Source: CAVRQM01 sp965246915 (GTDB lineage Bacteria > Pseudomonadota > Alphaproteobacteria > Acetobacterales > Acetobacteraceae). From it: DNA of 64,000 nt. A program made the translations under genes and the position numbers. Below are positions 1-8,579 of the stretch, piece by piece. The stretch lies in contig CBDFGB010000006.1 of the NCBI GenBank assembly GCA_965246915.1, positions 30,194 through 94,193 on the forward strand, read 5' to 3'. Positions within the stretch are counted from its first letter, which is position 1. Every line of letters starts with the position of its first letter. The notes under the pieces are model-generated. The model ran no database searches and was not told the DNA's origin. It saw nothing but the letters and a program-made list of their open reading frames with translations.

Positions 1-88
1 CAAGTCTGCGTCGCGTGTCGCGCAACGTTTAGGCATAAATGGAGGCAATCCGCATGCCAGGACGCGGCGAGCGTGCTAAGCGCCTCGC

Positions 89-1906
89 ATGTCCCCTCCG
101 CTGCTGCTGCTTCAGGATATTCGCCTCTCGCTCGGCGGCGCGGCGCTGCTCGACGGCGCGTCGCTGTCGGTGATGCCCGGCGACCGGCTGTGTGTGGTGG
201 GCCGCAACGGCTCGGGCAAATCGACCCTGCTTCGAATCGCCGCAGGCTTGCTGGAGGCCGATGCCGGAACCCGATTCGTCCAACCTGGCACGACAATTCG
301 CTACCTGCCGCAGGAGCCCGATCTCTCCGGACACGCCACCACGCTCGCTTATGTCGAGGCAGGGCTCGGACCGGCGGACGATCCGCACCGCGCGGCCCTG
401 CTGTTGCGCGAACTCGGGCTGACCGGCGAGGAAGCGCCCGACAACCTGTCCGGCGGCGAGGCCCGGCGCGCCGCACTCGCGCGGGTCCTTGCCCCCACGC
501 CGGACATTCTTTTGCTGGATGAGCCGACCAACCATCTCGACCTGCCGGCGATCGCCTGGCTCGAGCAGGAATTGACGCAGCTAGCGAGCGCGGTCGTCAT
601 CATAAGCCATGACCGACGACTCCTGACCGCGCTGTCGCGTGCGACCGTCTGGATCGACCGAGGGGCCACGCGCCACCTGTATCAGGGGTTCGCGGGGTTC
701 GAGTCGTGGCGCGACGAGGTGCTGGAACAGGAGGAGCGCGACCGTCACAAGCTCACGCGCAAGATCGTCATGGAAGAGGATTGGCTGCGATACGGCGTGA
801 CGGCCCGGCGCAAGCGCAATCAGAAGCGGCTTGGCAACCTGATGTCGCTCCGCGAACAAAAGCGCCAGGCGCGCGGTCCGCAAGGTGGCGTCCGGCTGGC
901 GGCCAGCGGCGGCGACATGTCGGGCAAACTGGTGGCCGTCGCCGAAGATGTGAGCAAGACCCATCCTGGTGCTGCCTTCCCCATCATCCGCGGGCTGACG
1001 ATGCGGGTCCTGCGCGGCGACCGACTCGGCATCGTGGGGCCCAACGGCTCGGGCAAGACCACGCTGCTGAAGCTGCTCACCGGCGCGCTGACCGCCGACA
1101 CCGGTCGTATCGCGCTCGGCTCAGCGTTGCGGATGGAGGTGCTTGATCAGCGGCGCGAGTCGCTCGACGAGACGCTGACCCTGGCGCGAACGCTGACCGG
1201 CGACTCCACCGACCTCGTCACCGTGGGCGGCGAGCGCAGGCATGTCGTCGGCTACATGAAGGACTTCCTGTTCGCGCCGGAACAGGCCCGCACGCCCGTC
1301 GGCGTGTTGTCGGGTGGCGAGCGGGGGCGACTGACGCTTGCCGTGGCTCTGGCAAGGCCGTCGAACCTCCTGGTGCTCGACGAGCCGACCAACGATCTCG
1401 ATCTGGAAACGCTTGACCTGCTACAGGAGATGCTCGCGGATTATGCTGGCACGGTGCTGCTGGTCAGCCACGATCGCGACTTCCTCGACCGCGTGGCGAC
1501 CAGTGTCATCGTCGCGGAGGGCGACGGCCAATGGGTCGAATACGCCGGCGGCTACTCCGATATGCTCGCGCAACGTGGAGCCGGGCCGCCACGTCGGACG
1601 GAAGCCCGGCCGAAGCCGGCCGGGTCGCGTGCCGAGCACACGCCCCCACCAGCAGCCGCCACGGCGTCCCGGCGCCTCTCGTTCAAGGATCGGCACACGC
1701 TGCAGCGCCTTCCGGAGCTCATGGAACGGCTGCGGGCCGAGATGGCGCGCCATGCGGCCGTCCTCGCCGACCCCGACCTCTATGCCGAGCAGCCCAAGCG
1801 GTTCCGACTGGCGACGGACGAGCTGGCGAAGGCGCAACTCGAGCTCGGGGCGGCCGAGGACCAGTGGCTCGAGCTGGAAGTTTTGCGCGAAGCGATGGAG
1901 AAATAG
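89..1906 (+). CDS. uup: ABC-F family ATPase, Uup-like
   Basis: A 605-residue soluble protein with two ABC ATPase domains and no membrane segment, the ABC-F layout of ribosome-associated or DNA-structure-associated ATPases. Domain 1 has Walker A GRNGSGKST (38-46), signature LSGGE (120-124) and Walker B with DEPTNHLD (144-151). Domain 2 has GPNGSGKTT, LSGGERGRL and DEPTNDLD. A charged linker rich in Arg/Lys separates them (about 215-260). The last 75 residues form a Leu/Glu-rich coiled coil after a Pro/Ala-rich spacer, as in Uup. The ATG at 89 puts the first strand at the usual distance from Walker A; no strong ribosome binding site is visible. Uup is favoured over other ABC-F types because of the C-terminal coiled coil. 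Confidence 0.85.
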   Translation: MSPPLLLLQDIRLSLGGAALLDGASLSVMPGDRLCVVGRNGSGKSTLLRIAAGLLEADAGTRFVQPGTTIRYLPQEPDLSGHATTLAYVEAGLGPADDPHRAALLLRELGLTGEEAPDNLSGGEARRAALARVLAPTPDILLLDEPTNHLDLPAIAWLEQELTQLASAVVIISHDRRLLTALSRATVWIDRGATRHLYQGFAGFESWRDEVLEQEERDRHKLTRKIVMEEDWLRYGVTARRKRNQKRLGNLMSLREQKRQARGPQGGVRLAASGGDMSGKLVAVAEDVSKTHPGAAFPIIRGLTMRVLRGDRLGIVGPNGSGKTTLLKLLTGALTADTGRIALGSALRMEVLDQRRESLDETLTLARTLTGDSTDLVTVGGERRHVVGYMKDFLFAPEQARTPVGVLSGGERGRLTLAVALARPSNLLVLDEPTNDLDLETLDLLQEMLADYAGTVLLVSHDRDFLDRVATSVIVAEGDGQWVEYAGGYSDMLAQRGAGPPRRTEARPKPAGSRAEHTPPPAAATASRRLSFKDRHTLQRLPELMERLRAEMARHAAVLADPDLYAEQPKRFRLATDELAKAQLELGAAEDQWLELEVLREAMEK

Positions 1907-1922
1907 TGGTGCTGGCCGCCCG

Positions 1923-2876
1923 TCAGCGGCTGCCCACGATCCGCGACCTGACGGCGCGCCACCACCCCTGGCCCGATCGCCGTATCGCCCGTTCCAAACC
2001 ATGCTCGGTCAGCCGATACCCAAGGCTCCCGAGTGTTTCCACAACGCGCGGATGCTCACGAATCGAGACGTTCTCGGCCTCCGTCAGCTCCGAACGCCAT
2101 CGTTCATCGCGAAACAGGCTTCTGGAGTGCTTGCCATAGAACGAATCGTCGCCGGTTTTGAAGTGGGCGGGTGGTGCCACGGCACTGTCGCTCCGCAGGA
2201 GCGCATCGCTGGCACCGTTCGCGGCAAACCCGTGATGCTCGCGCGTCCAATACGCCAGTGCGTCATCCGAGTAGCGAAGCCCGCATTCTGCGAAGAGCGC
2301 GGCGAACTCGCTCCGCGGCGATGCAGTAAGCAGATCGTAGGCGACCGTTACCGCGGAATCAGGATTTTCGGCCAGGAAGTCCCGATACGAAAGATTTTCG
2401 TCACACCATCGTTCCAGAGCCCCCTCCAGATCCTGAGGCGAGCGCCGACGCAACGACGCGAACCAGGAACGGGGGTCCTTGACGACCAGCACGCAAAACA
2501 CACTGATGTCCGGTCGGCCAAGGAAGCGCCGGGTCCAGTCGAGCGACTTGGAATTCTCGACGATAACCTGCCGGCGGGTCCGTTCCGCGGCAAAACGGAA
2601 CGCGTCTTGCCACGGCGTCGTCTCCGCATCGTGGAGAACCTCGCAGGCCGACAGCCCCCGCGCGGCGCAGATCGTGCAAGGAACCCGCAGTTCCTCGTTC
2701 CAAGCTCGGTAATACTCGCCGACGAATGCGGCGTTCGCCGCGCTGCCGAGAACGTATCCGACCCAAGTTGAACCGCTGTGCCACGAGGACATCACGAAGA
2801 CGGCCGTGGTTGTTTTATTGTCGCTTTCGTATCTCTTTGAGAAACTCATCTTGGGCGCGGTCTGCTCCTCTTTCAT
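1923..2876 (-). CDS. PAPS-dependent sulfotransferase family protein
   Basis: 317 residues. It carries the two PAPS-binding signatures of the sulfotransferase fold: a 5'-phosphosulfate loop SSWHSGSTWVG (30-40) and a 3'-phosphate motif VVKDPRSWFASLRRRS (131-146). A cysteine cluster CTIC...C (67, 70, 78) sits where related bacterial sulfotransferases have a CxC(G)...C insert. It should move sulfate from PAPS to a hydroxyl or amine; the substrate cannot be read from sequence. No signal peptide. It converges on the ABC-F gene with 16 bases between them and has no obvious partner. The start at 2876 is the first ATG; a second Met at residue 10 is possible. Confidence 0.75.
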   Translation of the reverse strand: MKEEQTAPKMSFSKRYESDNKTTTAVFVMSSWHSGSTWVGYVLGSAANAAFVGEYYRAWNEELRVPCTICAARGLSACEVLHDAETTPWQDAFRFAAERTRRQVIVENSKSLDWTRRFLGRPDISVFCVLVVKDPRSWFASLRRRSPQDLEGALERWCDENLSYRDFLAENPDSAVTVAYDLLTASPRSEFAALFAECGLRYSDDALAYWTREHHGFAANGASDALLRSDSAVAPPAHFKTGDDSFYGKHSRSLFRDERWRSELTEAENVSIREHPRVVETLGSLGYRLTEHGLERAIRRSGQGWWRAVRSRIVGSR

Positions 2877-2985
2877 GCGATGAACACCAAGCGCGGCCCG
2901 ATCGCAAGTCCTGCGCGGTATTGAACTCCGGTGACCACCTCACCGTTGAATGGCCGGTAAACTCATGTGTGAAGAAGGGTGTCGT

Positions 2986-3147
2986 ATGAGGGTATCCGCG
3001 GTCATGGCGATCGTGCTTGCATTGGGCGGGTGTGGCGTGGTCGCCGCCCCGTGCCGGGTCGGATCCGCGACACTAAAGATCGTGCCGGGCGTCGGGCATG
3101 TCGCGGCCGCACCCACCGACGCCTGCGCCGATGCGATAGACCCATGA
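2986..3147 (+). CDS. Small lipoprotein, DUF6726-like
   Basis: 53 residues starting MRVSAVMAIVLALGGCGVVA: a short signal peptide with a lipobox ending at Cys16. The mature part is Cys-Ala-Val rich, with CRVGSATLKIVPGVGHVAAA and a C-terminal DACADAID, the pattern I know from the DUF6726 family of tiny proteobacterial lipoproteins. Function unknown; membrane anchoring is inferred. GAAGG lies about seven bases before the ATG and decides the start over an upstream in-frame ATG at 2965. It stands alone between the sulfotransferase and tRNA-Pro. Confidence 0.65.
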   Translation: MRVSAVMAIVLALGGCGVVAAPCRVGSATLKIVPGVGHVAAAPTDACADAIDP

Positions 3148-3255
3148 TCGAACGCTCTCCCGATGGATGTCCCGGCGTCTCAGGGCCGTGCGGACGCGAC
3201 GGATGGTCGAGACCCGCGCCGATGACCGGACATTGGCCCCGACGGCCGAGCCGGC

Positions 3256-3332
3256 TGGTCGGAGCGGCGGGATTCGAACCCACGACCCCCAGTCCCCCAG
3301 ACTGATGCGCTACCAGGCTGCGCTACGCTCCG
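3256..3332 (-). tRNA. tRNA-Pro (anticodon GGG)
   Basis: On the minus strand a full 77-nt cloverleaf folds: acceptor CGGAGCG/CGCTCCG, D arm AGCGCAGCCTGGTAGCGC, anticodon stem TCAGT/ACTGG with loop CTGGGGG (anticodon GGG at 3296-3298), T arm with GGTTCGAATCC, and an encoded ACCA end at 3256-3259. It lies 17 bases downstream of the merR-type gene on the same strand, so it may be co-transcribed. Confidence 0.95.
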
Positions 3333-3349
3333 ACGCCGACCGACGTAGC

Positions 3350-4021
3350 TTACGGCAGCAGCGTGCGCAACGCCTCCAATTCCAACAGCGCCGCTGCAAT
3401 CACCGCGCGCAGCCGAGCCGTCTCGTCGTCGCCTGATCGGTCGCCCGAATCACCGCCTCGTGATCGAACCATACGACGGCCGCGCGTCCCAGAGTCGTCG
3501 CCCTGCGCCAACAGGCCCGGGATCGGAAGCTCCCGCTCGCCGCCGCCAGGATTGGGATCGCGGCGCTCATCGCCCGTTGGAGGTGGAATGTCGTCGGAAA
3601 GTCGACCCCCGCCCTCGCGCAGCAAGCGCTGGACACCCTTGATCGTAAATCCCTGAATATAAAGTAAGTCCGAAATTCGTCGCAAAAGGGCTATGTCGTC
3701 AGGGCGATAATAGCGCCGTCCGCCGCCGCGCTTGAGCGGACGAACCTGCGGGAACTTCGTCTCCCAAAATCGGAGGACATGCTGCGGGATGTGAAGATCG
3801 TCGGCGACCTCGCTGATGGTCCGAAAGGCGCTCGGTGCCTTTCTCATGCGTGCCCGCGCGACGCCTGCCGCATCGGTGATGGGCACGCCCTCTCCGACGT
3901 CGGCACCGCCAAGCTCGAGACGGCTAGGCTCAAGACGGGCAGGCTCGAGATCGCCCGGGGCGACATTCTCGGGTTCGACGTGGCCCGCGGCCGACCCATT
4001 CGGTCGCGGCGGTATGGTCAC
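3350..4021 (-). CDS. MerR-family transcriptional regulator
   Basis: A winged-helix MerR DNA-binding domain (about 66-135) with AFRTISEVADDL, HVLRFWETKFPQVRPLKRGG and RRYYRPDDIALLRRI. This is the ihfA-linked MerR subtype of alphaproteobacteria, without a recognisable metal or drug ligand domain. The rest is a charged, low-complexity tail ending in an Ala/Leu helix. GTG at 4021 overlaps the ihfA stop (GTGA), giving 223 residues; the first 58 include a five-residue repeat (LEPAR/LEPSR/LEL). Relatives start close to Met59 (position 3847), so the shorter start is a real alternative. It ends the plsX-fabH-ihfA run. Target genes unknown. Confidence 0.85.
   Translation of the reverse strand: MTIPPRPNGSAAGHVEPENVAPGDLEPARLEPSRLELGGADVGEGVPITDAAGVARARMRKAPSAFRTISEVADDLHIPQHVLRFWETKFPQVRPLKRGGGRRYYRPDDIALLRRISDLLYIQGFTIKGVQRLLREGGGRLSDDIPPPTGDERRDPNPGGGERELPIPGLLAQGDDSGTRGRRMVRSRGGDSGDRSGDDETARLRAVIAAALLELEALRTLLP
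3911..3955. repeat. Three imperfect 15-bp tandem repeats inside the MerR gene
   Basis: Three consecutive 15-mers, AGCTCGAGACGGCT-, AGGCTCAAGACGGGC and AGGCTCGAGATCGCC, encode the five-residue repeat in the N-terminal extension of the MerR protein. The length is a multiple of three, so copy changes would keep frame. Confidence 0.6.
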
Positions 4022-4335
4022 TCGTCCTCGTCCGTCTCGGCCGGTGGCGTCAAATTGTTCACGCGGGCCTTCAGCACCTGGCTTGGGCGGAAGACCAGCA
4101 CACGGCGCGGAAGAATCGGCACCTCGACCCCGGTCTTCGGATTCCGACCAATCCTGCGTCCCTTCTGCCGCACCGAGAAGGTTCCAAACCCGCTGATTTT
4201 AACAGATTCACCATCCTGCAAGGCGGAACTCATCCGCGCCAAGACAGTCTCCAAGAGGTCGGCGGATTCATTTCGTGACAGGCCGACCTGCAGGTAAATG
4301 GTCTCAGCCAATTGCGCCCGGGTGACCGCTGTCAT
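4018..4335 (-). CDS. ihfA: Integration host factor subunit alpha
   Basis: 105 residues of the HU/IHF family: MTAVTRAQLAETIY, then a two-helix body, then ISGFGTFSVRQKGRRIGRNP and a DNA-minor-groove arm with GVEVPILPRRVLVFRPSQVLK. The arm tip and RRxGRNPKTG match IHF alpha rather than HU. It heterodimerises with IHF beta to bend DNA. The start is taken at 4335 because it matches the family N-terminus; an in-frame ATG at 4401 would add 22 unrelated residues. The acidic tail PPAETDEDE is typical. It follows fabH by 76 bases and overlaps the MerR gene by four. Confidence 0.95.
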   Translation of the reverse strand: MTAVTRAQLAETIYLQVGLSRNESADLLETVLARMSSALQDGESVKISGFGTFSVRQKGRRIGRNPKTGVEVPILPRRVLVFRPSQVLKARVNNLTPPAETDEDE

Positions 4336-4411
4336 CCGAGGACGGTAGGCAGGGCGAGAGGTCACGTCAACAAATCCGATATAAACAGGCGTTTGAGCCA
4401 TCGGCCGCAGT

Positions 4412-5386
4412 CTACACGCGAACCAGCGCCGATCCCCATGTAAGGCCGCCGCCGAGGGCCTCCATCAGCACAAGTTGACCGGGACGAAGGCGTCCGTCGG
4501 CGTCAGCAGCCGAGAGCGCCAACGGCACCGACGCCGCCGAGGTGTTGGCATGGCGGTCAACGGTGATCACGACGCGCTCCGGAGGAATCCCGAGCCGTTT
4601 GCCCACTCCGTCGAGAATGCGGAGATTGGCCTGGTGGGGCACGAGCCAATCGACATCGTTGATGGAGAGCCCGTTCGCCTCCAGCGCCTCCGCCACCACC
4701 TCGGCCAGGTGATTGACGGCATGACGGAAAACCTCGCGGCCCTGCATCACGAGATGGCCGGGCCGCTCCGGCTGCCCCACCGCGCCATCCACATAAAGGA
4801 GATCGCCGAGCTTGCCATCGGCGTGCAGATGCGTCGACAGCACCCCGCGATCGCCGCCACTCGCCTCGGCGCGCAGAATGACCGCACCCGCTCCGTCGCC
4901 GAACAGCACGCAGGTCGTTCGGTCCTGCCAGTTCATGATCCGCGAATAAACCTCGCTGCCAATCACCGCGACGGCATCGACCTGCCCGGCCCGTATCATC
5001 GAGTCGGCAACCGAGAGCGCGTAGATGAAGCCGCTGCAGGCGGCCGAGATGTCGAACGCAAACCCTCTCGCGGCGAGCGCGGCTTGCACCCGCACGGCGG
5101 TTGCCGGGAACTGTTGGTCCGGCGTCGCGGTCGCCACGATCACCGCACCAAGCGCGTCGCCCGTCATGCCCGCCCGCCCGAGCGCGGCGCGCGCCGCGGC
5201 TGTCGCCATGAAGGCACAACTCTCATGCGGTTGAGCGATGTGACGCTGGCGGATACCCGTACGCTCGACAATCCAGGAATCCGAAGTATCCACGGTGCGC
5301 GATAGCTCGTCGTTGGTGACGACATTTTCCGGAAGGTAGGCGCCGATGCCGGCCAGGATCGCGCGGCGTGGGGTCGCGTTCGTCAT
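4412..5386 (-). CDS. fabH: Beta-ketoacyl-ACP synthase III
   Basis: 324 residues. It condenses acetyl-CoA (or another acyl-CoA) with malonyl-ACP to start fatty acid synthesis. The catalytic triad is visible: Cys117 in DISAACSGF, His251 in VPHQANLRI and Asn281 in DRHANTSAAS. The ending MEALGGGLTWGSALVR carries the conserved GGG loop. ATG at 5386 overlaps the plsX stop (ATGA), which sets the start; a 64-residue in-frame upstream extension is only shadow of plsX. The plsX-fabH pairing is standard. Confidence 0.97.
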   Translation of the reverse strand: MTNATPRRAILAGIGAYLPENVVTNDELSRTVDTSDSWIVERTGIRQRHIAQPHESCAFMATAAARAALGRAGMTGDALGAVIVATATPDQQFPATAVRVQAALAARGFAFDISAACSGFIYALSVADSMIRAGQVDAVAVIGSEVYSRIMNWQDRTTCVLFGDGAGAVILRAEASGGDRGVLSTHLHADGKLGDLLYVDGAVGQPERPGHLVMQGREVFRHAVNHLAEVVAEALEANGLSINDVDWLVPHQANLRILDGVGKRLGIPPERVVITVDRHANTSAASVPLALSAADADGRLRPGQLVLMEALGGGLTWGSALVRV

Positions 5387-6411
5387 GCCGCGCTGCGCAG
5401 CGCGCTCATCCGCCCCAGCCCCTCGCGGATCCGCTCGTTGAACCGATGTACCACCATGTCCATCGCCACGTCGATCGCGTGCGCGAAGCCCTGCGCGTCG
5501 GTGCCGCCATGCGACTTCACCACCACTCCGTTCAGCCCCAGAAGCACGGCGCCGTTGTAGCGACGGGGATCGAGCCACTCGCGCAGCCGGTCGAGCCCGG
5601 GACGCGCCAGCAGATACCCAAGCCGTGCTGACAAAGACGCAGAGAAAATCTGCCGCAACAGGCCGCCAATCAACTTCAGTGCTCCCTCACCCGTCTTGAG
5701 CGCCACGTTGCCCGTGAACCCATCGGTGACGATCACATCCGTGGTACCGAGGGCGATATCGTGTCCCTCGACGAAGCCATGAAAGTTGGGAGCGATGTGA
5801 CTGGCGCGAATGACCCCCGCGGCGGCGCGCAACTCGTCGTCGCCTTTGAGCTCCTCCGATCCGACATTCAAAAGTCCGATCGACGGCGCGGTCAGCCCCA
5901 GCACAGTCCGAGCAAACACGTCCCCCATCAGCGCGAATTCCACCAGATTGCGGCTGTCGCATGCGATGTTCGCGCCGAGGTCGAGCATGACAACGTCGCC
6001 GCGCGCGGACGGAAAAATCGCCGCCATCGCCGGCCGATCGATCCCGGGAAGCGTCTTGAGCACGATCTTGGCAAGCGCCATCAGCGCGCCGGTGTTGCCG
6101 GCGCTGACCACCCCGGCCGCCTCGCCGTCCGCCACGGCATCTATCGCCATACGCATCGAGGTGCCCCGCAGCCGCAATGCGGCGGTCGGCTTCATGTCGC
6201 CGCCGATTGCCTCGCCGGTATGCCGAACGGTGCACGCGGTGCGCGCGCGCTTGTGACGGGCCAACAGCGGCATGAGGCGCCGCTCGTCCCCGACCAGCAG
6301 AAAACGCGCACCGGGATGACGTTCGGCCGCCACTTGAAGTCCGGCCACCACGATGTCGGGCGCGCGGTCGCCACCCATCGCATCGATCGCCAGCGTGAAC
6401 GCCTCGGTCAT
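5383..6411 (-). CDS. plsX: Phosphate acyltransferase PlsX
   Basis: 342 residues starting MTEAFTLAIDAMGGDRAPDI, the PlsX N-terminal signature. It turns acyl-ACP and phosphate into acyl-phosphate for PlsY, a peripheral membrane step in phospholipid synthesis. LDLGANIACDSRNLVEFALMG and a late DVIVTDGFTGNVALKTGEGA are family hallmarks. Normal length. It lies between rpmF (34 bases upstream) and fabH (four-base overlap), so L32, PlsX and FabH form one transcription unit as in many proteobacteria. Confidence 0.97.
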   Translation of the reverse strand: MTEAFTLAIDAMGGDRAPDIVVAGLQVAAERHPGARFLLVGDERRLMPLLARHKRARTACTVRHTGEAIGGDMKPTAALRLRGTSMRMAIDAVADGEAAGVVSAGNTGALMALAKIVLKTLPGIDRPAMAAIFPSARGDVVMLDLGANIACDSRNLVEFALMGDVFARTVLGLTAPSIGLLNVGSEELKGDDELRAAAGVIRASHIAPNFHGFVEGHDIALGTTDVIVTDGFTGNVALKTGEGALKLIGGLLRQIFSASLSARLGYLLARPGLDRLREWLDPRRYNGAVLLGLNGVVVKSHGGTDAQGFAHAIDVAMDMVVHRFNERIREGLGRMSALRSAA

Positions 6412-6444
6412 TCGCCGCAGCCGCCGTCCTCGCGGGACGGCATA

Positions 6445-6648
6445 TCAGGCGCGGACGGCGGCCTTCAGCGCCCTGCCCGCCTGAATCACCTCGCGCCCGT
6501 CATAGTGTCCACAGTGGCTGCACACATGGTGTGGACGGCGCAGTTCACCGCAATTCGGGCAGTCCGCGTGCGCTTCGACGCTCAGCGCCTCGTGGCTGCG
6601 ACGCATGCCGCGCCGCGAGGGCGAGGTCTTCTTCTTCGGAACAGCCAT
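6445..6648 (-). CDS. rpmF: 50S ribosomal protein L32
   Basis: 67 residues: MAVPKKKTSPSRRGMRRSHE, then CPNC...CSHCG, the four-cysteine zinc-binding (C+) form of L32. Start at 6648 fits the conserved MAVPKKK. It is followed by plsX and preceded by the DUF177 gene at 141 bases, the classical yceD-rpmF arrangement. The zinc-ligand form implies zinc-dependent L32 rather than the starvation paralogue. Confidence 0.97.
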   Translation of the reverse strand: MAVPKKKTSPSRRGMRRSHEALSVEAHADCPNCGELRRPHHVCSHCGHYDGREVIQAGRALKAAVRA

Positions 6649-6789
6649 GGAACCAAGCCTCTCCAGACAGCCGCCGCGCCAGCCTCGGCACGCGGCGTGT
6701 TCAAACGATGCGAATTCGCGCGAGCCGCGGCGTCTAGCAGAGCGCTGCCGGACCCGCAAGGCAGGTCCCACAAGACTGTCGCACGCCTG

Positions 6790-7281
6790 TCATGTCGATC
6801 GACGGAGGACCGATAGAGAGGAAAACGCACCACCGAGCTCATCGTCGCCGAGATCCGGGAGCGTGGCGTCCGGCCGGCGTGGGAACGGCTCGAGCGCAAG
6901 CGCCAGTTGCTCGACCGCCGCCTCGCCGAGATCGATCATAACGCCCTCATAGGCAATCTCGTCCGCCGAGTCGGGATCGTCGTCGTTGGCAAGCGCACGC
7001 CCGACGGGCACGAAGCAGAGCCGGAACCGCTCCTGTAGCGGCGCCTCGAACGGCTCGAGGGTCACCACGCAGACCTGGACGACCGACGCCACGAGCTCCC
7101 CGACCACGTCCACCACCGCTGGATCGTCGGCGCGACGGGTGAGGTGGAAGCGGCAGGACATCGACGCCACATCTGGAATCAGGACGCGCGAGGCGATCGC
7201 CCGAAGTTCGTCCTCGTTGGCGACGACGTCCACCGCGAGGCCGCGCGGCCCGATGCGACTGATCGGCGTCGGTCGCGTCAT
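6790..7281 (-). CDS. DUF177 (YceD-family) protein
   Basis: 163 residues starting MTRPTPISRIG. It matches the DUF177/YceD layout: a basic N-terminus, a central CxV-type segment (VCVVTLEPFEAPLQERF), an acidic stretch DDDPDSADEIAYEG and the conserved DLGEAAVEQLALALEPFPR. Homologues sit before rpmF and are linked to 23S rRNA or ribosome assembly; the molecular role is not visible here. A GTG at 7305 overlapping the upstream stop (GTGA) would add eight residues and is equally plausible. A usual C-terminal FxxLxxL motif is present (FSSLSVL). Confidence 0.85.
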   Translation of the reverse strand: MTRPTPISRIGPRGLAVDVVANEDELRAIASRVLIPDVASMSCRFHLTRRADDPAVVDVVGELVASVVQVCVVTLEPFEAPLQERFRLCFVPVGRALANDDDPDSADEIAYEGVMIDLGEAAVEQLALALEPFPRRPDATLPDLGDDELGGAFSSLSVLRRST

Positions 7282-7301
7282 TTCGAGCGGTACCGGCGCG
7301 G

Positions 7302-7850
7302 TCACGCCGCCAGCCCCGTCTCGGCCGAAAGGAAGTCCACCACTCCGCGAGCCATGGCATCGACGCTTTGCTCCGCGAGGTGGCGATCCTGCGCCATCAC
7401 CAGGCCGGCCAGTGGGCGGGCGTTGGCCAGCTCGGTCGAATTGCGCCAAACATTGCGGGCCAAGGCCTCGGTGAGAACGATCCGATCGCCCGAGTCGAGC
7501 GCCGTCTGATACGCCGAGGCGCGGCCATGAAATCCCTCCCACATCGATTTCACGCGCCGCCCGACGCCGAGATCGCCGACCCCCATCTCCCGCAGCGTGA
7601 CGTCCATGTCGTTGAACATCGCGTCGAACACTGCTTGCGCCAGCGCGGGCCCCGGCGACTTCAAGCCGCGCAAGCGGCGGATCAGCAGAAAAGCATGCAG
7701 GCTGACCATGTCGAACCGTCCGTCGAGCGTGTCGGGCACGCCCAGCACCGCGTAGAGCACCGGCGCGCGGGCTGCCGCGACGGCTCGGCCGTATAGCTCG
7801 AAACCAGCGCGCTCATGTCGGCCGCGACCGAGCAATCCGAAAAGTCCCAT
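7302..7850 (-). CDS. Ubiquinol-cytochrome c chaperone family protein
   Basis: 182 residues, MGLFGLLGRGRHERAGFELY onward, with VVAAARAPVLYAVLGVPDTLDGRFDMVSLHAFL in pieces typical of the CBP3/UQCC1-like chaperone domain (assembly of the cytochrome bc1 complex). Central DMDVTLREMGVGDLGVGRRV is a further hallmark. No signal peptide, as expected for a chaperone acting on the cytoplasmic side. It is divergent from bamE over a 117-base gap and is directly followed by the DUF177 gene, the usual alphaproteobacterial order. Confidence 0.9.
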   Translation of the reverse strand: MGLFGLLGRGRHERAGFELYGRAVAAARAPVLYAVLGVPDTLDGRFDMVSLHAFLLIRRLRGLKSPGPALAQAVFDAMFNDMDVTLREMGVGDLGVGRRVKSMWEGFHGRASAYQTALDSGDRIVLTEALARNVWRNSTELANARPLAGLVMAQDRHLAEQSVDAMARGVVDFLSAETGLAA

Positions 7851-7967
7851 GGCATGCCTCCGAAACGCGCGGACCTCTGATTGACAAGGCGCGGCCCGGC
7901 GTGACACGCCCTCACGTAGCAGCACGCCAGCGCCGATCAATCCGCCGCGCCGCTCGCTGCCCCGCCG

Positions 7968-8507
7968 ATGGCCATGAGGTGCCGCCCATTGCAACCGCGC
8001 CGTGCCCCGCCCGCCGCTGCGACCGCCCTTTTGCTCCTCGGACTGGGCGGCGGCTGCTCGATGCCGGCCTTTCTCAGCCAGGCGCCGCAGACGCGGGGAA
8101 ACAAGCTCGACGCCGATTCGCTGAAACAGCTCGTGCCGGGGACCTCGACACGCGCCGACGTGACGGCTCTGCTCGGAACACCGACGACGAAGGCGACATT
8201 CGACGACACTCAGTGGATCTACATCACGCAAGTCACCCGCCCGGTCATCGCGGGGACGCAGAAGGTGCTCAATCAGCAGGTCTACGTGATGAGTTTCGAT
8301 CAGGCGGGCGTGCTGAGCGGAGTGTCCGAAAAGACGCTCAAGGACAGCGAGCCGGTGCAGGTCGTTGCCCGCACCACACCGTCGCCGGGCAGCGAAGCGT
8401 CGTTCCTGCAGCAGCTGCTGGGCAATGTCGGGAAATTCTCGCCAGGCACCGGCCTGGGCGGGGATACAGGGCAGCAGGGCAGTTCGACCAACCCTGGAAA
8501 CTTCTAG
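7968..8507 (+). CDS. bamE: Outer membrane assembly lipoprotein BamE
   Basis: 179 residues. A signal peptide with lipobox LGGGC puts the lipid-anchored Cys at residue 30. The SmpA/OmlA domain follows: LDADSLKQLVPGTSTRADVT, ALLGTPTTKATFDDTQWIYI, then a beta meander. The C-terminus is a Gly/Ser-rich tail beyond the domain. It is a component of the BAM machine that folds outer-membrane proteins. The ATG at 7968 is the first of two (7974 is the other). Divergent from the bc1 chaperone gene. Confidence 0.92.
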   Translation: MAMRCRPLQPRRAPPAAATALLLLGLGGGCSMPAFLSQAPQTRGNKLDADSLKQLVPGTSTRADVTALLGTPTTKATFDDTQWIYITQVTRPVIAGTQKVLNQQVYVMSFDQAGVLSGVSEKTLKDSEPVQVVARTTPSPGSEASFLQQLLGNVGKFSPGTGLGGDTGQQGSSTNPGNF

Positions 8508-8579
8508 CACTCACTGTCCGCCATGCCGAATGAAGGGCGACGCGGTCGCCCAATCACCGACCAAGGGAACGTCACAACA

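Noticed and set aside
5761..6816. 351-codon plus-strand frame
   Set aside because: Antisense to plsX and rpmF, both certain genes.
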